From Branchiostoma floridae (taxonomy: Eukaryota > Chordata > Leptocardii > Amphioxiformes > Branchiostomatidae), in assembly GCF_000003815.2 (NCBI RefSeq), contig NC_049997.1:13587567-13651566 (forward strand): a stretch of DNA of 64,000 nucleotides. The letters are read 5' to 3'. Shown in pieces: positions 25,401 to 35,460 of the stretch. Every line of letters begins with the position of its first letter. The stretch's first letter is position 1. The position numbers and the translations under genes are program-made. Below the pieces are notes generated by a model that was not told the origin of the DNA, did not search any database, and saw nothing but the letters and a program-made list of their open reading frames with translations.

Positions 25401-28400
25401 AGTAACGTCCATTTCCTTTCATTACAGACCAGGTAAGACACCGTACAGGTGAGTAAGGTGTGTTTCCTTTTATAACAGACTAGGTAAGACACCGTACAGG
25501 TGAGTAACGTGTATTTCCTTTCAGTACAGACCAGGTAAGACACCGTACAGGTGAGTAAGGTGTGTTTCCTTTTATAACAGACTAGGTAACACACCGTACA
25601 GGTAAGTAAAGTGTATTTCCTTTGATAACAGGCCAGGTAAGACACCACACAGGTAAGTAAGGTATGTTTCTTTTTATAACAGACCAGGTATGACACCGTG
25701 CATGTGAGTAACGTGTATTTCCTTTGATTACAGACCAGGTAAGACACCATACAGGTGAGTAACGTGTACTTCCTTTCATTACAGACCAGGTAAGACACCG
25801 CACAGGTGAGTAAGGTGTGTTTCCTTTGTCTATAGACCAGATAGGGTATTACACAGGTGAGTAAGGCGTCTTTCCTTTGCCTATATACCATATAGGCCAT
25901 TATACAGGTGAGTAAGGCGTCTTTCCTTTGCCTATAGACGAGATAGGGTATTATGCAGGTGAGTAAAGCAACTTTCCTTTGCCTGTAGACCAGATAGGGT
26001 ATNNNNNNNNNNNNNNNNNNNNNNNNNNNNNNNNNNNNNNNNNNNNNNNNNNNNNNNNNNNNNNNNNNNNNNNNNNNNNNNNNNNNNNNNNNNNNNNNNN
26101 NNNNNNNNNNNNNNNNNNNNNNNNNNNNNNNNNNNNTATAGACCAGATAGGCCATTAAACAGGTGAGTAAGGTGTCTTTCCTTTGCCTATAGACCAGATA
26201 GACCATTATACAGGTAAGTAAGATGTCTTTACTTTGCCTATAGACCAGACAGGGTATTATACAGGTGAGTAAAGCAACTTTCCTTTGCCTATATACTACC
26301 ATATAGGCCATTATACAGGTGAGTAAAGCGTCTTTCCTTTGCCTATAGACCAGATAGGTATTAAACAGGTGAGTAAAGCAACTTACTTACCTGAATAATG
26401 CCCTATCTGGTCTATAGGCAAAGGAAAGACGCCTTACTCATCTGTGCGGTGTCTTACCTGGTCTGTAATCAAAGGAAATACACGTTACTCACCTGTACGG
26501 TGCCTTACCTGGTCTGTTATAAAAGGAAACGTACCTTACTTACCTGTATGGTGTCTTACCTGGCCTGTTATCAAAGGAAATACACGTTACTCACCTGTAT
26601 GTTGTCTTACCTGGTCTGTAAACAAAGGAAATACACGTTACTCACCTGTACGGTGTCTTACCTGGTCTGTGAACAAAGGAAACACACCTTACTTACCTGT
26701 ATTGTTGTCATTTATTAAGAAGAGAAAAAAACAATTTGTTTGTAAATGTTAATAAAGGTATATTTTACAATTGAAATTTTCTACGTCATAACTAAATGTT
26801 ATAAAACATTTCCTTTCTGTACTCAGAAGGGGAGCCCGCTTGTGCCATGTTCCAACATTTTATTAGGCTATTGATAGCATGTGGTCACATTTTACTGCAC
26901 ATAAATAATGCAATTAATATTGTTTATGTGTCAACTTCTTCCAATACTTTGAAAATATTTAGGAAGTGAAACGAAATACATTTTTGTATTTGAAATAAGT
27001 TTGTACACACTGTAACAGATACTCACCTAATCAAATCCTCATTGTAACAATGTTTCTGTGATAAATAAAGACAAGAAAAGTCCAGTTTGGTGAAGAGTTA
27101 TTATTATAATGTAAATAGTATTGTTAATAATAAATAGCTATGTTTTTCTAGTATTGGTTACCTGCCCCTATTCAGGTTTATAAGACTAATGTGTCTGAGC
27201 CTTTTGTACATTAATTGGGCACTGAGGTGAATCAATATCCAAATTTGCACTAAGTTCCTCAAACCTGGGTAATAATGGCACAGAAAAAATGACCACATTG
27301 TAAATATCAGTCAGATGATAGCACTATGAAATGAAAATCTTGTTCAGAATTCACTCTAAAATGGTTGTATGAGAAGCTATGCTACAACAGTCCCTCCCGC
27401 GATACTTATAGAACAGTCCCGCAAGGAGGTCACATGACTAGTGCCCGCCATTTTGAATTGCTATAGTTAAAGTATGGTAGTATCGTCGCCGTACATTTTG
27501 ACCAAAAACAGGGACTTAAAATGCTTGTAAAGCACGGAAACTCCGTACACATCAATGGGACACCATCTTGAACATGTTTGTGGCGGTAGGTTTAGGTGTC
27601 GTTGCGCGACGGCCGATATTTTTGTGGATATAGTGGGCATTCGCTAAAAAGACATTTTGCTGGGCGTTCGCTAAAAAGACCATCGAGAATCGAAAACTTT
27701 GATTTATGTCACTTCGGGTCAATGGATTGACTTGAAACTCAGGATTAATACATGGGAGCACAACGTGGACATATTCCAAGCAAAAAAAATGAGATTTGTG
27801 CAGCGCGGACTTCTCTAGAGTGGGCGTTTGTGGGCATTCGCTAAAAAGACCATGCGATGGCGGAACACATCCAGAACCTAATGATGTCATCATAACTCAT
27901 CAACATAACGAACATAACAGTGGCACATGCAAACTATTCCGGATTTCTTGCATGACCATGACCTTAACTGACCTCTCGGTGTACTCGGCAGGTCTCCCCT
28001 CCATGGACATGTTGAACCTGAGGCGATGTGGGACAACTTCTCGTTTCCTCTTCTGCCCGCGGATTTCTTCCATCTCTCGCAGCTCCTTCTCAAAACGCTC
28101 CTTCTGAGCCAGTCTTGAAAAAAAGAGGAGAGAGTTGTCAGCCACAAGATGTTGTGATTAGGGGTGGGTACCGGTACAGAAAATTCAGGTCCAGGTCCGG
28201 TTCAGGTCCAGAGGATCAGGTCCAGGTCCAGACCTGAACCTGGACCTGATTCAGAATGCGAAAACTTGTGAATGGACGATACTCAAAACAATGGTCCATT
28301 TTGCTACAAAGAAATGTGTACGGTGTACCGATACCCACCCCTAGTTGTGATGTTCAAGGGGTTAGGAAGAAAACCTATGCACTACAACAACTCAAAGGAA

Positions 28401-31400
28401 GTGGAGAAAATTGTAACAGTACATATGTAGGCTATTTTAGCTATATAGACAGAATCAGTAGACCATTGGTTAGTGACTTTGCCTCTCAACCAAGAAGCTG
28501 TGAGTTTGAATCAGCTATGTTGCTCAACCGACATGCATACAACTGGAAAGGGTTGCAGTTCTTTAGAGAGGTTGTTAAGCCGTGGCCCACTGTTCATTTT
28601 ATTTGACTTGTTGAAAAGAGCTGAGAAATTTCATGATTCATTGCAAAATGAATCTGTAAATAGTGTGCATAGCCTTCTCTGTAATTGCCATTGTTCATTG
28701 AGTTCATTAGAATAAACAGGTTCAATATCATTTTTATGTCTTTCCATTCCAAAATGCTTTGGTCAACAGCAAAATAATACAAGGACTGCAAAAAAAGTAC
28801 CTAGTACCATCATGGTAGATTGGTGGTCATTGTACAGAGGTGGTCAGTAGAGCAGATTAGACTGTAGTCATTATGTGACACATGTTTGTACTTGCAAAGG
28901 TGTCAAAAAATAACTTTGGTGTTTTCCAAATATCAAAGTGTAGTGCTTGTTTCACCAGATTCCATACCTTTCTGTATCAGCAACCTTCATAAGGAAAATG
29001 AGTAGTTTTGTTGAAGAAGAGATCAAGAAGTGTCTGTGTCTTTGAGGGAACTAAATTGTACTTAAGATATAAGACTTACAGTGGAGATAGACCAGTAACA
29101 GTAGGGTTGATGTCTGATTTTTCTCTGGTGTGCTGTAGTTCTCTATGAAGGAAAGTCATAGCAAAGGTCACACAAAGAGAGAGCTTAAAATAATCAGAAC
29201 AAACAAATAAAGAACAGTATTTTGTTAGTATTAGTCTTCAACACTGCAATACAAAAATGTTCCCATTGTAGGTAACTATGATCTAATGAATGAAAGGATA
29301 GATGGATGTGAGAATGAACTCAACAGTCAAAAACAACAGGAGATAGATATACCTGTACCATGCAATCTTTATCATAGAAAAATGGACTTACTAAGAGTTA
29401 AAGCCATAGTACATAAATGATACTTACTCCTCTGCTGATGGTAGCTTGCTTGGATCCCACTGAAAAAATAAGAAAAATCCATCAGAGGTAGTCAAGGAAA
29501 TATCCATTGATATTGTTGCATAAAGAAATGGTTCGTTACAGGATAAACTATTGTACCATGATTTTTGCTGTGTATTTGACCCAATCTTCCAATGAATTTA
29601 ACACTCTTTCTTCTAAGGCAGCTTTTGCAGCCAGTTGTAGCACTTCTAAAGTGTTCAATAGCATCAGAGAGTAGGTTTAAAGTATGGTACCACATGTTGT
29701 ACATGTAACAGGTGGTTGGCAGTTGAAGCAGGTGGCTGCCATTGTGACAGGTGGTTATCAATTCTAACATGTAGTTGTCAGTCAATCCTAACATGTAGCT
29801 GTCAGTTGTAACAGGAAGTTGTCAGTTGTAACAGGTGGTTGGCAGTTGTAACAGGAAGTTGTCAGTTGTAACAGGTGGTTGGCAGTTGTAACAGGAAGTT
29901 GTCAGTTGTAACAGGTGGTTATCAAAGCAACAGATGGTTATCAAATGAATGTAACAGGTGGTTGACAGTTGTAACAGGTGGTTGGTAGTTTCACAGGTGG
30001 TTGTCAGTTGTAACAGGTGGTTGTCAAGTGTAACAAGTACATTAGTGGAAGACTAAGAATTACTTTCCAAACATTAGTTTGAGAAACTTAACTCTGCTAA
30101 CTTCTCAGATTTGAGGGGCAGCTATCAAAAGGGGAACAACTAGAAAAAGTTGGTAACAATTTATCCAAAAACCTCTGCTTTGAGAGTAAAGTATCTGTAT
30201 CCGTACGGTCGGTATAACCACTCTTCCGCATAACACACCAGCTTTGTAGGAACGCGGCACGGCAGCAGCTGGTTACTTTGCACACCTACTCTTTGCACAT
30301 CTACCTGCAAGCACTGCTTCAAGCTATGTAGTGAGTATGCCCCCATTGTACTTGGTGGGATTGAGTTCAATGGTCACATTTGCATACTTTCCCAGGTACG
30401 TTTAAGCTAACACACTCTGACATTGGCAGTGCCCTTCTCCATTGTTGCTATGCCAACATCACAGATCATGTTACTAACCAAAACATTGCCAAAGGCAATG
30501 GAAAGAAAGTGTCTCCAGAAGTAAAGCCACCTTGAAACATTAGACAATGTTACAAATTTCACCCCTTGTTTGCATTTCTATTGTTGTCCTCTTCTTACAA
30601 ATAGACCTCCCAAAAGAAACAAATATTCACTTTTGTTATTACTCTTAAGCTTAGCTACTTTTATTCCAAAATAACCAAAGGACCATTTGTAACTGTCACC
30701 GCACTTTCAGTGACAAGAAATTGTAACCTTTTTAAACATTTCAGGTTTAGTTCCTATTTTCAAAAGTTACATTGACTGTGCTGGTGACCCTTGGTTCTAG
30801 TTAAATATTTGAAGGGACACTCTTTGTTGTAACATTTGTTCAGAAAGAACTGTCACAGATAAACCTAAGCCACCTACATTGTATGTAACTGTTTCATCAT
30901 ATAATATATCATACAATCATGAATTTGCTCCAGCTCAAAGTTGTCAATTCTGAAAAAAAGCCCTTCTCCAAACATTGTTGTCTGAAAAATTGAATGTTTC
31001 TGGTGGAAAGCGCTGCCTTGCCACTGGTCATGACTGACAGACTCAGTTGTCATTTTCTACGGACAAATTATTTTAGATTAAAAAATCTTTGAAAGCAGTT
31101 TCACCCCAAAACTCCTGATTTGAGACCAAGGGCATACTTCACGTATAATTGTACATATTTTCTTGCTTTTAAAGCATTATATTATTGACCATGCACACAG
31201 ACTGAGTGTATTTTGTTCATTGTCATCTACCCTTTAATCCCATAATTTTGTGTCTTAGATATCAAAGACAACTTCTCACCATATATCTGTCCGTGTGGAA
31301 AGCCACAGGTCTTGTTTTAGCGATGGAGAAGGAGTGCCCAGCGAACATGTCCTGGTGTCGACGAGCGATGGGCACGCAGCGGAGCATTGTAGACGATCTG

Positions 31401-34400
31401 GAAAACAAGAAGTGAAACCTCAGAACAGTTTGGCAAAAGCAGATCTTTCTGAAGTGATCAGAACACAAAATGTGATAAAAGTTGATCAGAAGCTACTCTT
31501 TTGTTTTTGATAGCATTGTAAAGGTTTGGCATATGCTACTTTTCAATCACTGATACAAAATTGGCCCTTAAAATCCTATCTATATGCCAAAGCAATGGGT
31601 TGCNNNNNNNNNNNNNNNNNNNNNNNNNNNNNNNNNNNNNNNNNNNNNNNNNNNNNNNNNNNNNNNNNNNNNNNNNNNNNNNNNNNNNNNNNNNNNNNNN
31701 NNNNNNNNNNNNNNNNNNNNNNNNNNNNNNNNNNNNNNNNNNNNNNNNNNNNNNNNNNNNNNNNNNNNNNNNNNNNNNNNNNNNNNNNNNNNNNNNNNNN
31801 NNNNNNNNNNNNNNNNNNNNNNNNNNNNNNNNNNNNNNNNNNNNNNNNNNNNNNNNNNNNNNNNNNNNNNNNNNNNNNNNNNNNNNNNNNNNNNNNNNNT
31901 TAAACGATGAGTACATCTTCTTAAGGGTAACTACTGAAACCTGAAAAACACATTGATAAATCTTACATGCAGAACAAAACAGTACACTTTTGTCTCAAAC
32001 ACATTGACACAAATATTGCATTGAAGCACACTTGGCTGCATTTTGTCTTATTTCAAATTCATCAACTGCGAAATTCAGATTTTCTATATATATTTCTACT
32101 AATGTCTTTGTGATGTTACCCTTATTCAATGCAAACATACATCAGTGGTCCATTAATGAGTTTAGCCCACAGAAAGATTATCTAAGATTGTGCATTTTCT
32201 AGCAGTATGGTTAGTTAGCAGTTAAGGTGAACCTACGATTAATTCAAACCCAGTCAGCCCTAACCACAAGATTGTCTTGCCAATCCATCTTCTCGGTGCT
32301 TTCCTCAACTCACAAACTGAGGAAAATCTAGAGCAAAGAGCACCCTGAGTTTGCATTAGTACTGTTTGAAGGGCCATGCACTACTGACCACAGAGTGGGT
32401 CAACTGCCACCTGTTGGAGTGGACATGACTACTGGCCTGAGTCCACTCTAAACAGAACCCATTGTGCGTCTGACACTCGTGTGTGCATTACGGACCTGTA
32501 TAGACCCAAACCATGCAGGAACTCATTTCTGTGATAGCCTCTTTGGGGGCCTGTATGAGGGGGTTACACTCAATGCTTTTTACAGCACCTACAATCAGAG
32601 GAAACCTTCTATGTAATCTACAGAACCTAATAGGCCCCATTCTTGATTTCAACAGCCTACTAGACTCAGCCCGTGATTTGACTTACTTAGTAACTTACAT
32701 TTGTACTTACTTACTTGACTCAGCCCGTACCTACCTTTATCTTAAGGGCCCACCTTTCCTGTCTTATGAAACAGTAAAATTTTTTATTTTACCCAATCAT
32801 ACATTTTAGACACCAAACATTTCAAAACTGACTGAATTGCATACTTTACCCTTCAATTTACAATGCAAAATATGATCCTGGAATACGATCTTACACTACC
32901 CAGCCCAAATGCAGTGATTTATTAATTATTACTTTTGTATTTATCTTTGTCAGCTGTTTCTTATTTTTGGGGCTGATGTCGATTCATGATTTTAAACCAG
33001 GAATACGCTGGAAAAGAAAAATACGCCGGGAACAAAAAATGCTGCGAAAGGACTATATTACCGGGAAGCTTATACTGACAGAATCTAAGGTAATCATTTT
33101 TGCCCGACACGATTGAGGAAATGTTAATGATTTGCCTTTCCAATAGGCAAAACATTTGGGCATGCTTTAGAAGTTCAAACCCAAAACCTTTCCGTAACAG
33201 CTATTTACGCAATACAAGTAAGCTCCTCTTAGTGGCACCATTCTGATAACATCACATACCAAGACATTCCACACACAATGGGCCATTTGTCATCATTAGA
33301 CTGATAAGCCTGGCACTATACCCTAATTATAGGATCGCCACTTGTGCAATTATCTTGCTTTAGTGCCCAAGAGTGAGAGATAACAAATTAACAACATTTC
33401 TCAAGCATGCACAGTAGTCTAACAACAGATGCTATATCCTAATCATAGGACTGCTAATTGTACACTTATCCCTTTTATCAGATTTCAAGACAGATAACAT
33501 ATAACTGAGTCAGACACCTTTTTTGTAGCACAAATGGTGGTTTGAAACCATACTTGCCTATCTAATTTTTCCTTTGGAATATAACATTACAATTTTACAC
33601 TGACAAATGTGTTAGGATTTAAAACATTTCAATTCACCTTTTCTTGTGCAATGTTTATCATCTACAAACAAACAAATGCTAGATTTACGCCAAAGTTATT
33701 TAGAAATTTCTGCTTTTGATTAAAATCTTCGCAGAAGAATAGTGGCTGTGTGTTCTTTTTACACAAAGGTCCTTACTTTAAAGCCCCATTGACTGACAGG
33801 AGGAAAGCCTGCAGGTAAAGCTTTAAGTGCTCTTTTCTTCCAGGTACTAATCACCCAGGTGAACAGTCCCACAGGTGTGAGGTGTGTTACCTGGGATTTA
33901 TACCTGCCAGCATTGGTTGTGGTAAAAATAGCCACTGGATTTTCCTCAAAATAAAACAGACTTATACTCCCAAATGCTGGATATTTCTCTTTTACTTTGG
34001 GAAAGATGTTTGCAGACTTTTGGTTCTGTTTTTGTTTGCACACACTGTGCACACATTATAATCTGGATATGCTATATGTTTATTCTATCAGGACCAAAGT
34101 CTGATTCATCACAAGACTTTGATACAATAATATAAGCTGTGATTTTGTTCTTCTTCATATGTATCAATAAATCTGAAATATATATCTTTGAGACAACAGT
34201 TTACTACAAGTAGATGTCAAACTAAAATATGAGAGGTATATAAGAATTTCAGCTGCAATAGAACTTGTCACTACTTTACACCTGCTTTGTGCACCTGCAA
34301 TCACACACATGTACACTTGTCTTGTGCACCTGTAATCACCTGTACACATGTCTTGTGCACCTGTTATCACAGCTGCACACCTGTCTTGTGCACCTGTAAT

Positions 34401-35141
34401 CTTGACATCTACCACATACACCTGAAATTTCAAACCTGTACACTTGTCATGTGCACCTGTCATCACCTGTTGACCTGTCTTGTGCACCTGTTATCTTCAC
34501 ACCTGACAAAAGGGGCAAGTTCCCAACCGTGATAATGCAACTTAATGCACTATATTTCTTCCTTTACATTTAAGTTAAAGTATTACACTCAAACACACTG
34601 TATTTTCAGTCATACTTTTAAGTATGATTAAAAATCATTTCAAAGTGTGCTCTTTGGGGATTTGCACCATTTACCTTCTTGCTGCTAAACTCAACTACCG
34701 TCTTAAGAATGCAGTTTGAGACTCAGCAAGCATAGCAGCATCTTAGCAACCAACAAATGACGTTATCACTTAAACTTTCTGGTCAATCTTAAGGTTATCT
34801 TTACGAAGTCAAGCTCAACCGTTGCCATGGGAACACGAAGGTTAAGAAAATAAAGAGTGAAATGGTAGACTTACCTTAGGCAAGGCCTGCCACGCTTGTT
34901 CAGGTTCTTTAGGAGGTGAGATAGTTCCGAAGTCGATTTTAGATCCTTGATCTACGAGTCTTGGTAGCATGGCGCCTTCCTGTGCGCCTCTGCCGTTACC
35001 GGGCGGCGTGCTCTGTTTGTTGGCGGCGTTCTTCATACCTGTGGCCGTCACAACCACTGGTAGCTTCCGTTCGGACACAGTCGGGAAAACTTTCTCTCTC
35101 TTAACACCTCCTAGTGTAGGACCGTGGTACCCAGCAAGCAT
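10427..35141 (-). CDS. EF-hand protein with Pro/Glu-rich middle, unnamed
   Basis: Coding exons in transcript order: 35141-34875, 31397-31280, 29459-29428, 29142-29080, 28113-27973, 22761-22666, 22125-22082, 21859-21665, 20450-20333, 19865-19764, 17834-17747, 17411-17326, 16743-16668, 16464-16376, 15977-15908, 13339-13298, 11847-11788, 11101-11021, 10513-10427 (stop TGA). All have GT–AG borders and matching phases except the first junction. About 618 residues are visible. Residues 160-240 are charged and partly coiled (QKERFEKELREMEEIRGQ). Residues 320-392 are Pro/Glu-rich. The last ~190 residues form an EF-hand region with one canonical loop. I do not recognise the orthologue. A calcium-responsive intracellular role is inferred from the EF-hand; no signal peptide or membrane helix is seen. 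Confidence 0.8.
11557..11764. mobile_element. 208-bp MITE (CTGTAAATGCA family), copy 1
   Basis: Ends are CTGTAAATGCATTTAAGTTC and the inverted form ATTTCTGCATTTACAG. The inside repeats TTAAGTTCGCGG-like blocks. It sits in an intron of the EF-hand gene, 24 bp from the donor of exon 11847-11788. A same-length relative is at 44544-44751. Confidence 0.7.
12340..13070. repeat. Tandem repeat, ~163-bp unit
   Basis: Blocks GGCYCCTGTACCYTGGTATT recur at 12494, 12657, 12820 and 12983, exactly 163 bp apart, with a more diverged copy before 12494. It lies wholly in an intron of the EF-hand gene. The long minus-strand ORF across it is a by-product of the repeat. Confidence 0.85.
13080..14170. repeat. Two diverged copies of a ~180-bp repeat
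   Basis: Segments at about 13080-13260 and 13990-14170 share a series of blocks (GGGGAAATTNGTTTTCTTT, ACAGAGCC, AGAGTTAATTNAAT, AATCAGCGAAGAGGAA) in the same order and orientation. They bracket a 42-bp coding exon (13339-13298) and about 0.6 kb of other sequence. Origin is unknown. Confidence 0.6.
14240..14420 (+). mobile_element. Fragment related to the Harbinger-like element
   Basis: The block CGAAGCCCCCCCGGAAGCTC, followed by CTTGCATTTTA and AGAAGGCTT, matches the inside of the element at 18318-19675 in the same orientation. No ends are visible. Confidence 0.55.
14421..15907. other. Intron of the EF-hand gene
   Basis: This is part of the intron between exons 15977-15908 and 13339-13298. 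I see no exon, tRNA or clear transposon ends in it. Confidence 0.5.
16668..17411 (-). CDS. Exon pair encoding the canonical EF-hand loop
   Basis: Exons 17411-17326 and 16743-16668 together encode FKKLDTDKDGHITFAEM. The loop D-T-D-K-D-G-H-I-T-F-A-E has acidic residues at 1, 3, 5 and 12, Gly at 6 and Ile at 8, so it should bind calcium. The intron splits the Gly-6 codon. The other three hands are degenerate: VYDITSSSTFFGLEEF (16464-16376), ELFSSVDRQQTGSITMNSL (11847-11788), and the C-terminal EKIEHSPVTYMEYM (exon 10513-10427). Confidence 0.85.
18318..19675. mobile_element. PIF/Harbinger-like nonautonomous element, 1.36 kb
   Basis: The left end is GGGACCGTACGATATTTATC followed by a G run. The complement of the right end is GGGACTGTACGATATTTATC followed by the same G run and GGGCTGGTGC. 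TTA flanks both ends (18315-18317, 19676-19678), the 3-bp T-W-A duplication typical of PIF/Harbinger. No transposase ORF was found. It lies in the intron between exons 19865-19764 and 17834-17747. Confidence 0.75.
19764..20450 (-). CDS. Exons encoding the Pro/Glu-rich low-complexity segment
   Basis: Exons 20450-20333 and 19865-19764 encode a run dominated by Pro and Glu (for example SAPPPEPPPPIPEPAVEQ and VEPEPEPAEAQMEIQ). This is likely a flexible acidic linker between the N-terminal charged region and the EF-hand module. Confidence 0.75.
20762..21616. mobile_element. pogo/Tc1-mariner-like nonautonomous element, 855 bp
   Basis: Ends are CAGTCAAACCTGCCCAAG and the inverted GGGCAGGTTTGACTG, each next to TA (20760-20761, 21617-21618). 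Inside both ends the motif GGTGGTCGCTGAGAAGAG recurs in clusters. A TA duplication and CAGTC termini are family traits. There is no transposase ORF. It lies in an intron of the EF-hand gene. Confidence 0.8.
23573..27855. mobile_element. Foldback/MULE-like element with 1.15-kb inverted arms
   Basis: The arms (about 23573-24737 and 26703-27855) are nearly identical inverted copies. Both start with GGTCTTTTTAGCGAATGCCC just inside the end. Between them are 51-bp tandem repeats, mostly in one orientation to about 26380 and inverted from there to 26703, with an N run. GATGGCGGAA lies outside both ends (23563-23572, 27856-27865), a 10-bp direct repeat. Long TIRs with internal repeats and a 9-10-bp duplication match foldback or Mutator-like elements. 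No transposase is recognisable. It sits in the intron between exons 28113-27973 and 22761-22666. Confidence 0.8.
24735..26705. repeat. 51-bp tandem array inside the foldback element
   Basis: The unit reads, on the plus strand left of 26380, pyrimidine tract–GATTACAG–ACCAG–GTAAGACACC–GTACAG–GTGAGTAACG. There are about 32 units on the left (one stretch is N) and about six inverted units on the right. A second subfamily with CCTTTGCCTATAG and GATAGGGTATT fills 25810-26400. Because 51 is divisible by 3, spurious long ORFs appear on the opposite strand. Confidence 0.9.
28159..28343. mobile_element. hAT-like MITE, 185 bp
   Basis: The ends TAGGGGTGGGTACCGGTACA and inverted TGTACCGATACCCACCCCTA are flanked by an exact 8-bp duplication GTTGTGAT (28151-28158, 28344-28351), the hAT signature. 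The inside holds CAGGTCCAGGTCC repeats arranged as a palindrome. It ends 46 bp upstream of the acceptor-side edge of exon 28113-27973. Confidence 0.85.
28450..28520 (+). mobile_element. Possible tRNA-derived SINE relic
   Basis: TTGGTTAGTGAC and GAGTTTGAATC resemble degraded A and B boxes about 45 bp apart. Weak evidence only. Confidence 0.25.
29697..30036. repeat. Minisatellite, ~20-bp unit
   Basis: Units of the form GTAACAGGTGGTTGNCAGTT repeat with variants (AGGAAGTTGTC). It lies in the intron between exons 31397-31280 and 29459-29428. Confidence 0.85.
30037..31279. other. Intron of the EF-hand gene
   Basis: No exon, RNA gene or clear transposon boundary is visible in this stretch. Confidence 0.5.
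31604..31899. other. Assembly gap (296 N) likely to hide an exon
   Basis: The run of N lies between the first and second recognised coding exons of the EF-hand gene, whose phases do not match. It is the simplest place for the missing exon, though the 2.9 kb of known sequence up to 34875 is also possible. Confidence 0.5.
34285..34505. repeat. Minisatellite of CTTGTGCACCTGT units
   Basis: The block CTTGTGCACCTGTNATC recurs six to eight times at about 22-36-bp spacing, in the first intron of the EF-hand gene. Confidence 0.75.
34875..35141 (-). CDS. First coding exon of the EF-hand gene
   Basis: ATG at 35141-35139 opens 89 codons (MLAGYHGPTLGGVKREKVFP onward) ending AAG|GTAAGT at phase 0. The next recognised exon (31397-31280) needs two bases from upstream, so at least one exon whose length leaves remainder 2 is missing between them. 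The N run at 31604-31899 lies in that intron. Confidence 0.7.
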
Positions 35142-35460
35142 CGTTCATTGCTGAAGTTACTCTTAAGTCCAATTCATGGTCCAAACATCACCAAAAAAAA
35201 ACGCAACCTGTTCAGCACAAAAATCGCCTTCTTGACTTCTGACAACAAATCTCTGCACCGCTTTCCTTCGTTGATATCTTGGCAACGATGATCACATCCT
35301 AAGGAACGGTGTTTCCGGCTCCTTCCGTTGTTCCTTTCTTGGAGTTTATAAATCTTAAGTTGTCTCAACTCAAGTGCAGCGTAAACCCTCCCCAGTGTGG
35401 CCTAGTGTATGATGGAAACTAGGAAACAAGGATGGACGACACTGCGCAGGCGTAATGAGA
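35142..35460 (-). promoter_or_regulatory. Probable promoter / 5' UTR region of the EF-hand gene
   Basis: The region just upstream of the first ATG contains an NRF1-like TGCGCAGGCG at 35443-35452. No TATA box is evident. The transcription start cannot be fixed from sequence alone. Confidence 0.35.

Noticed and set aside
25067-26311. Long minus-strand ORF of SYLVCNQRKYTLLTC-type repeats
   Set aside because: It is produced by the 51-bp tandem array, whose unit length is a multiple of three. It crosses an N run, and the matching inverted ORFs at 26398-26752 and 24683-25289 share the same cause.
24735-26705. CRISPR-like appearance of regular repeats
   Set aside because: There are no unique spacers; units abut each other, and the DNA is eukaryotic with introns.
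34660-34740. Candidate small exon for the missing piece of the EF-hand gene (donor near 34676)
   Set aside because: A 20-nt version ending AGAAG|GTAAAT would fix the phase, but its acceptor is weak and the encoded residues are uninformative, so I did not adopt it.
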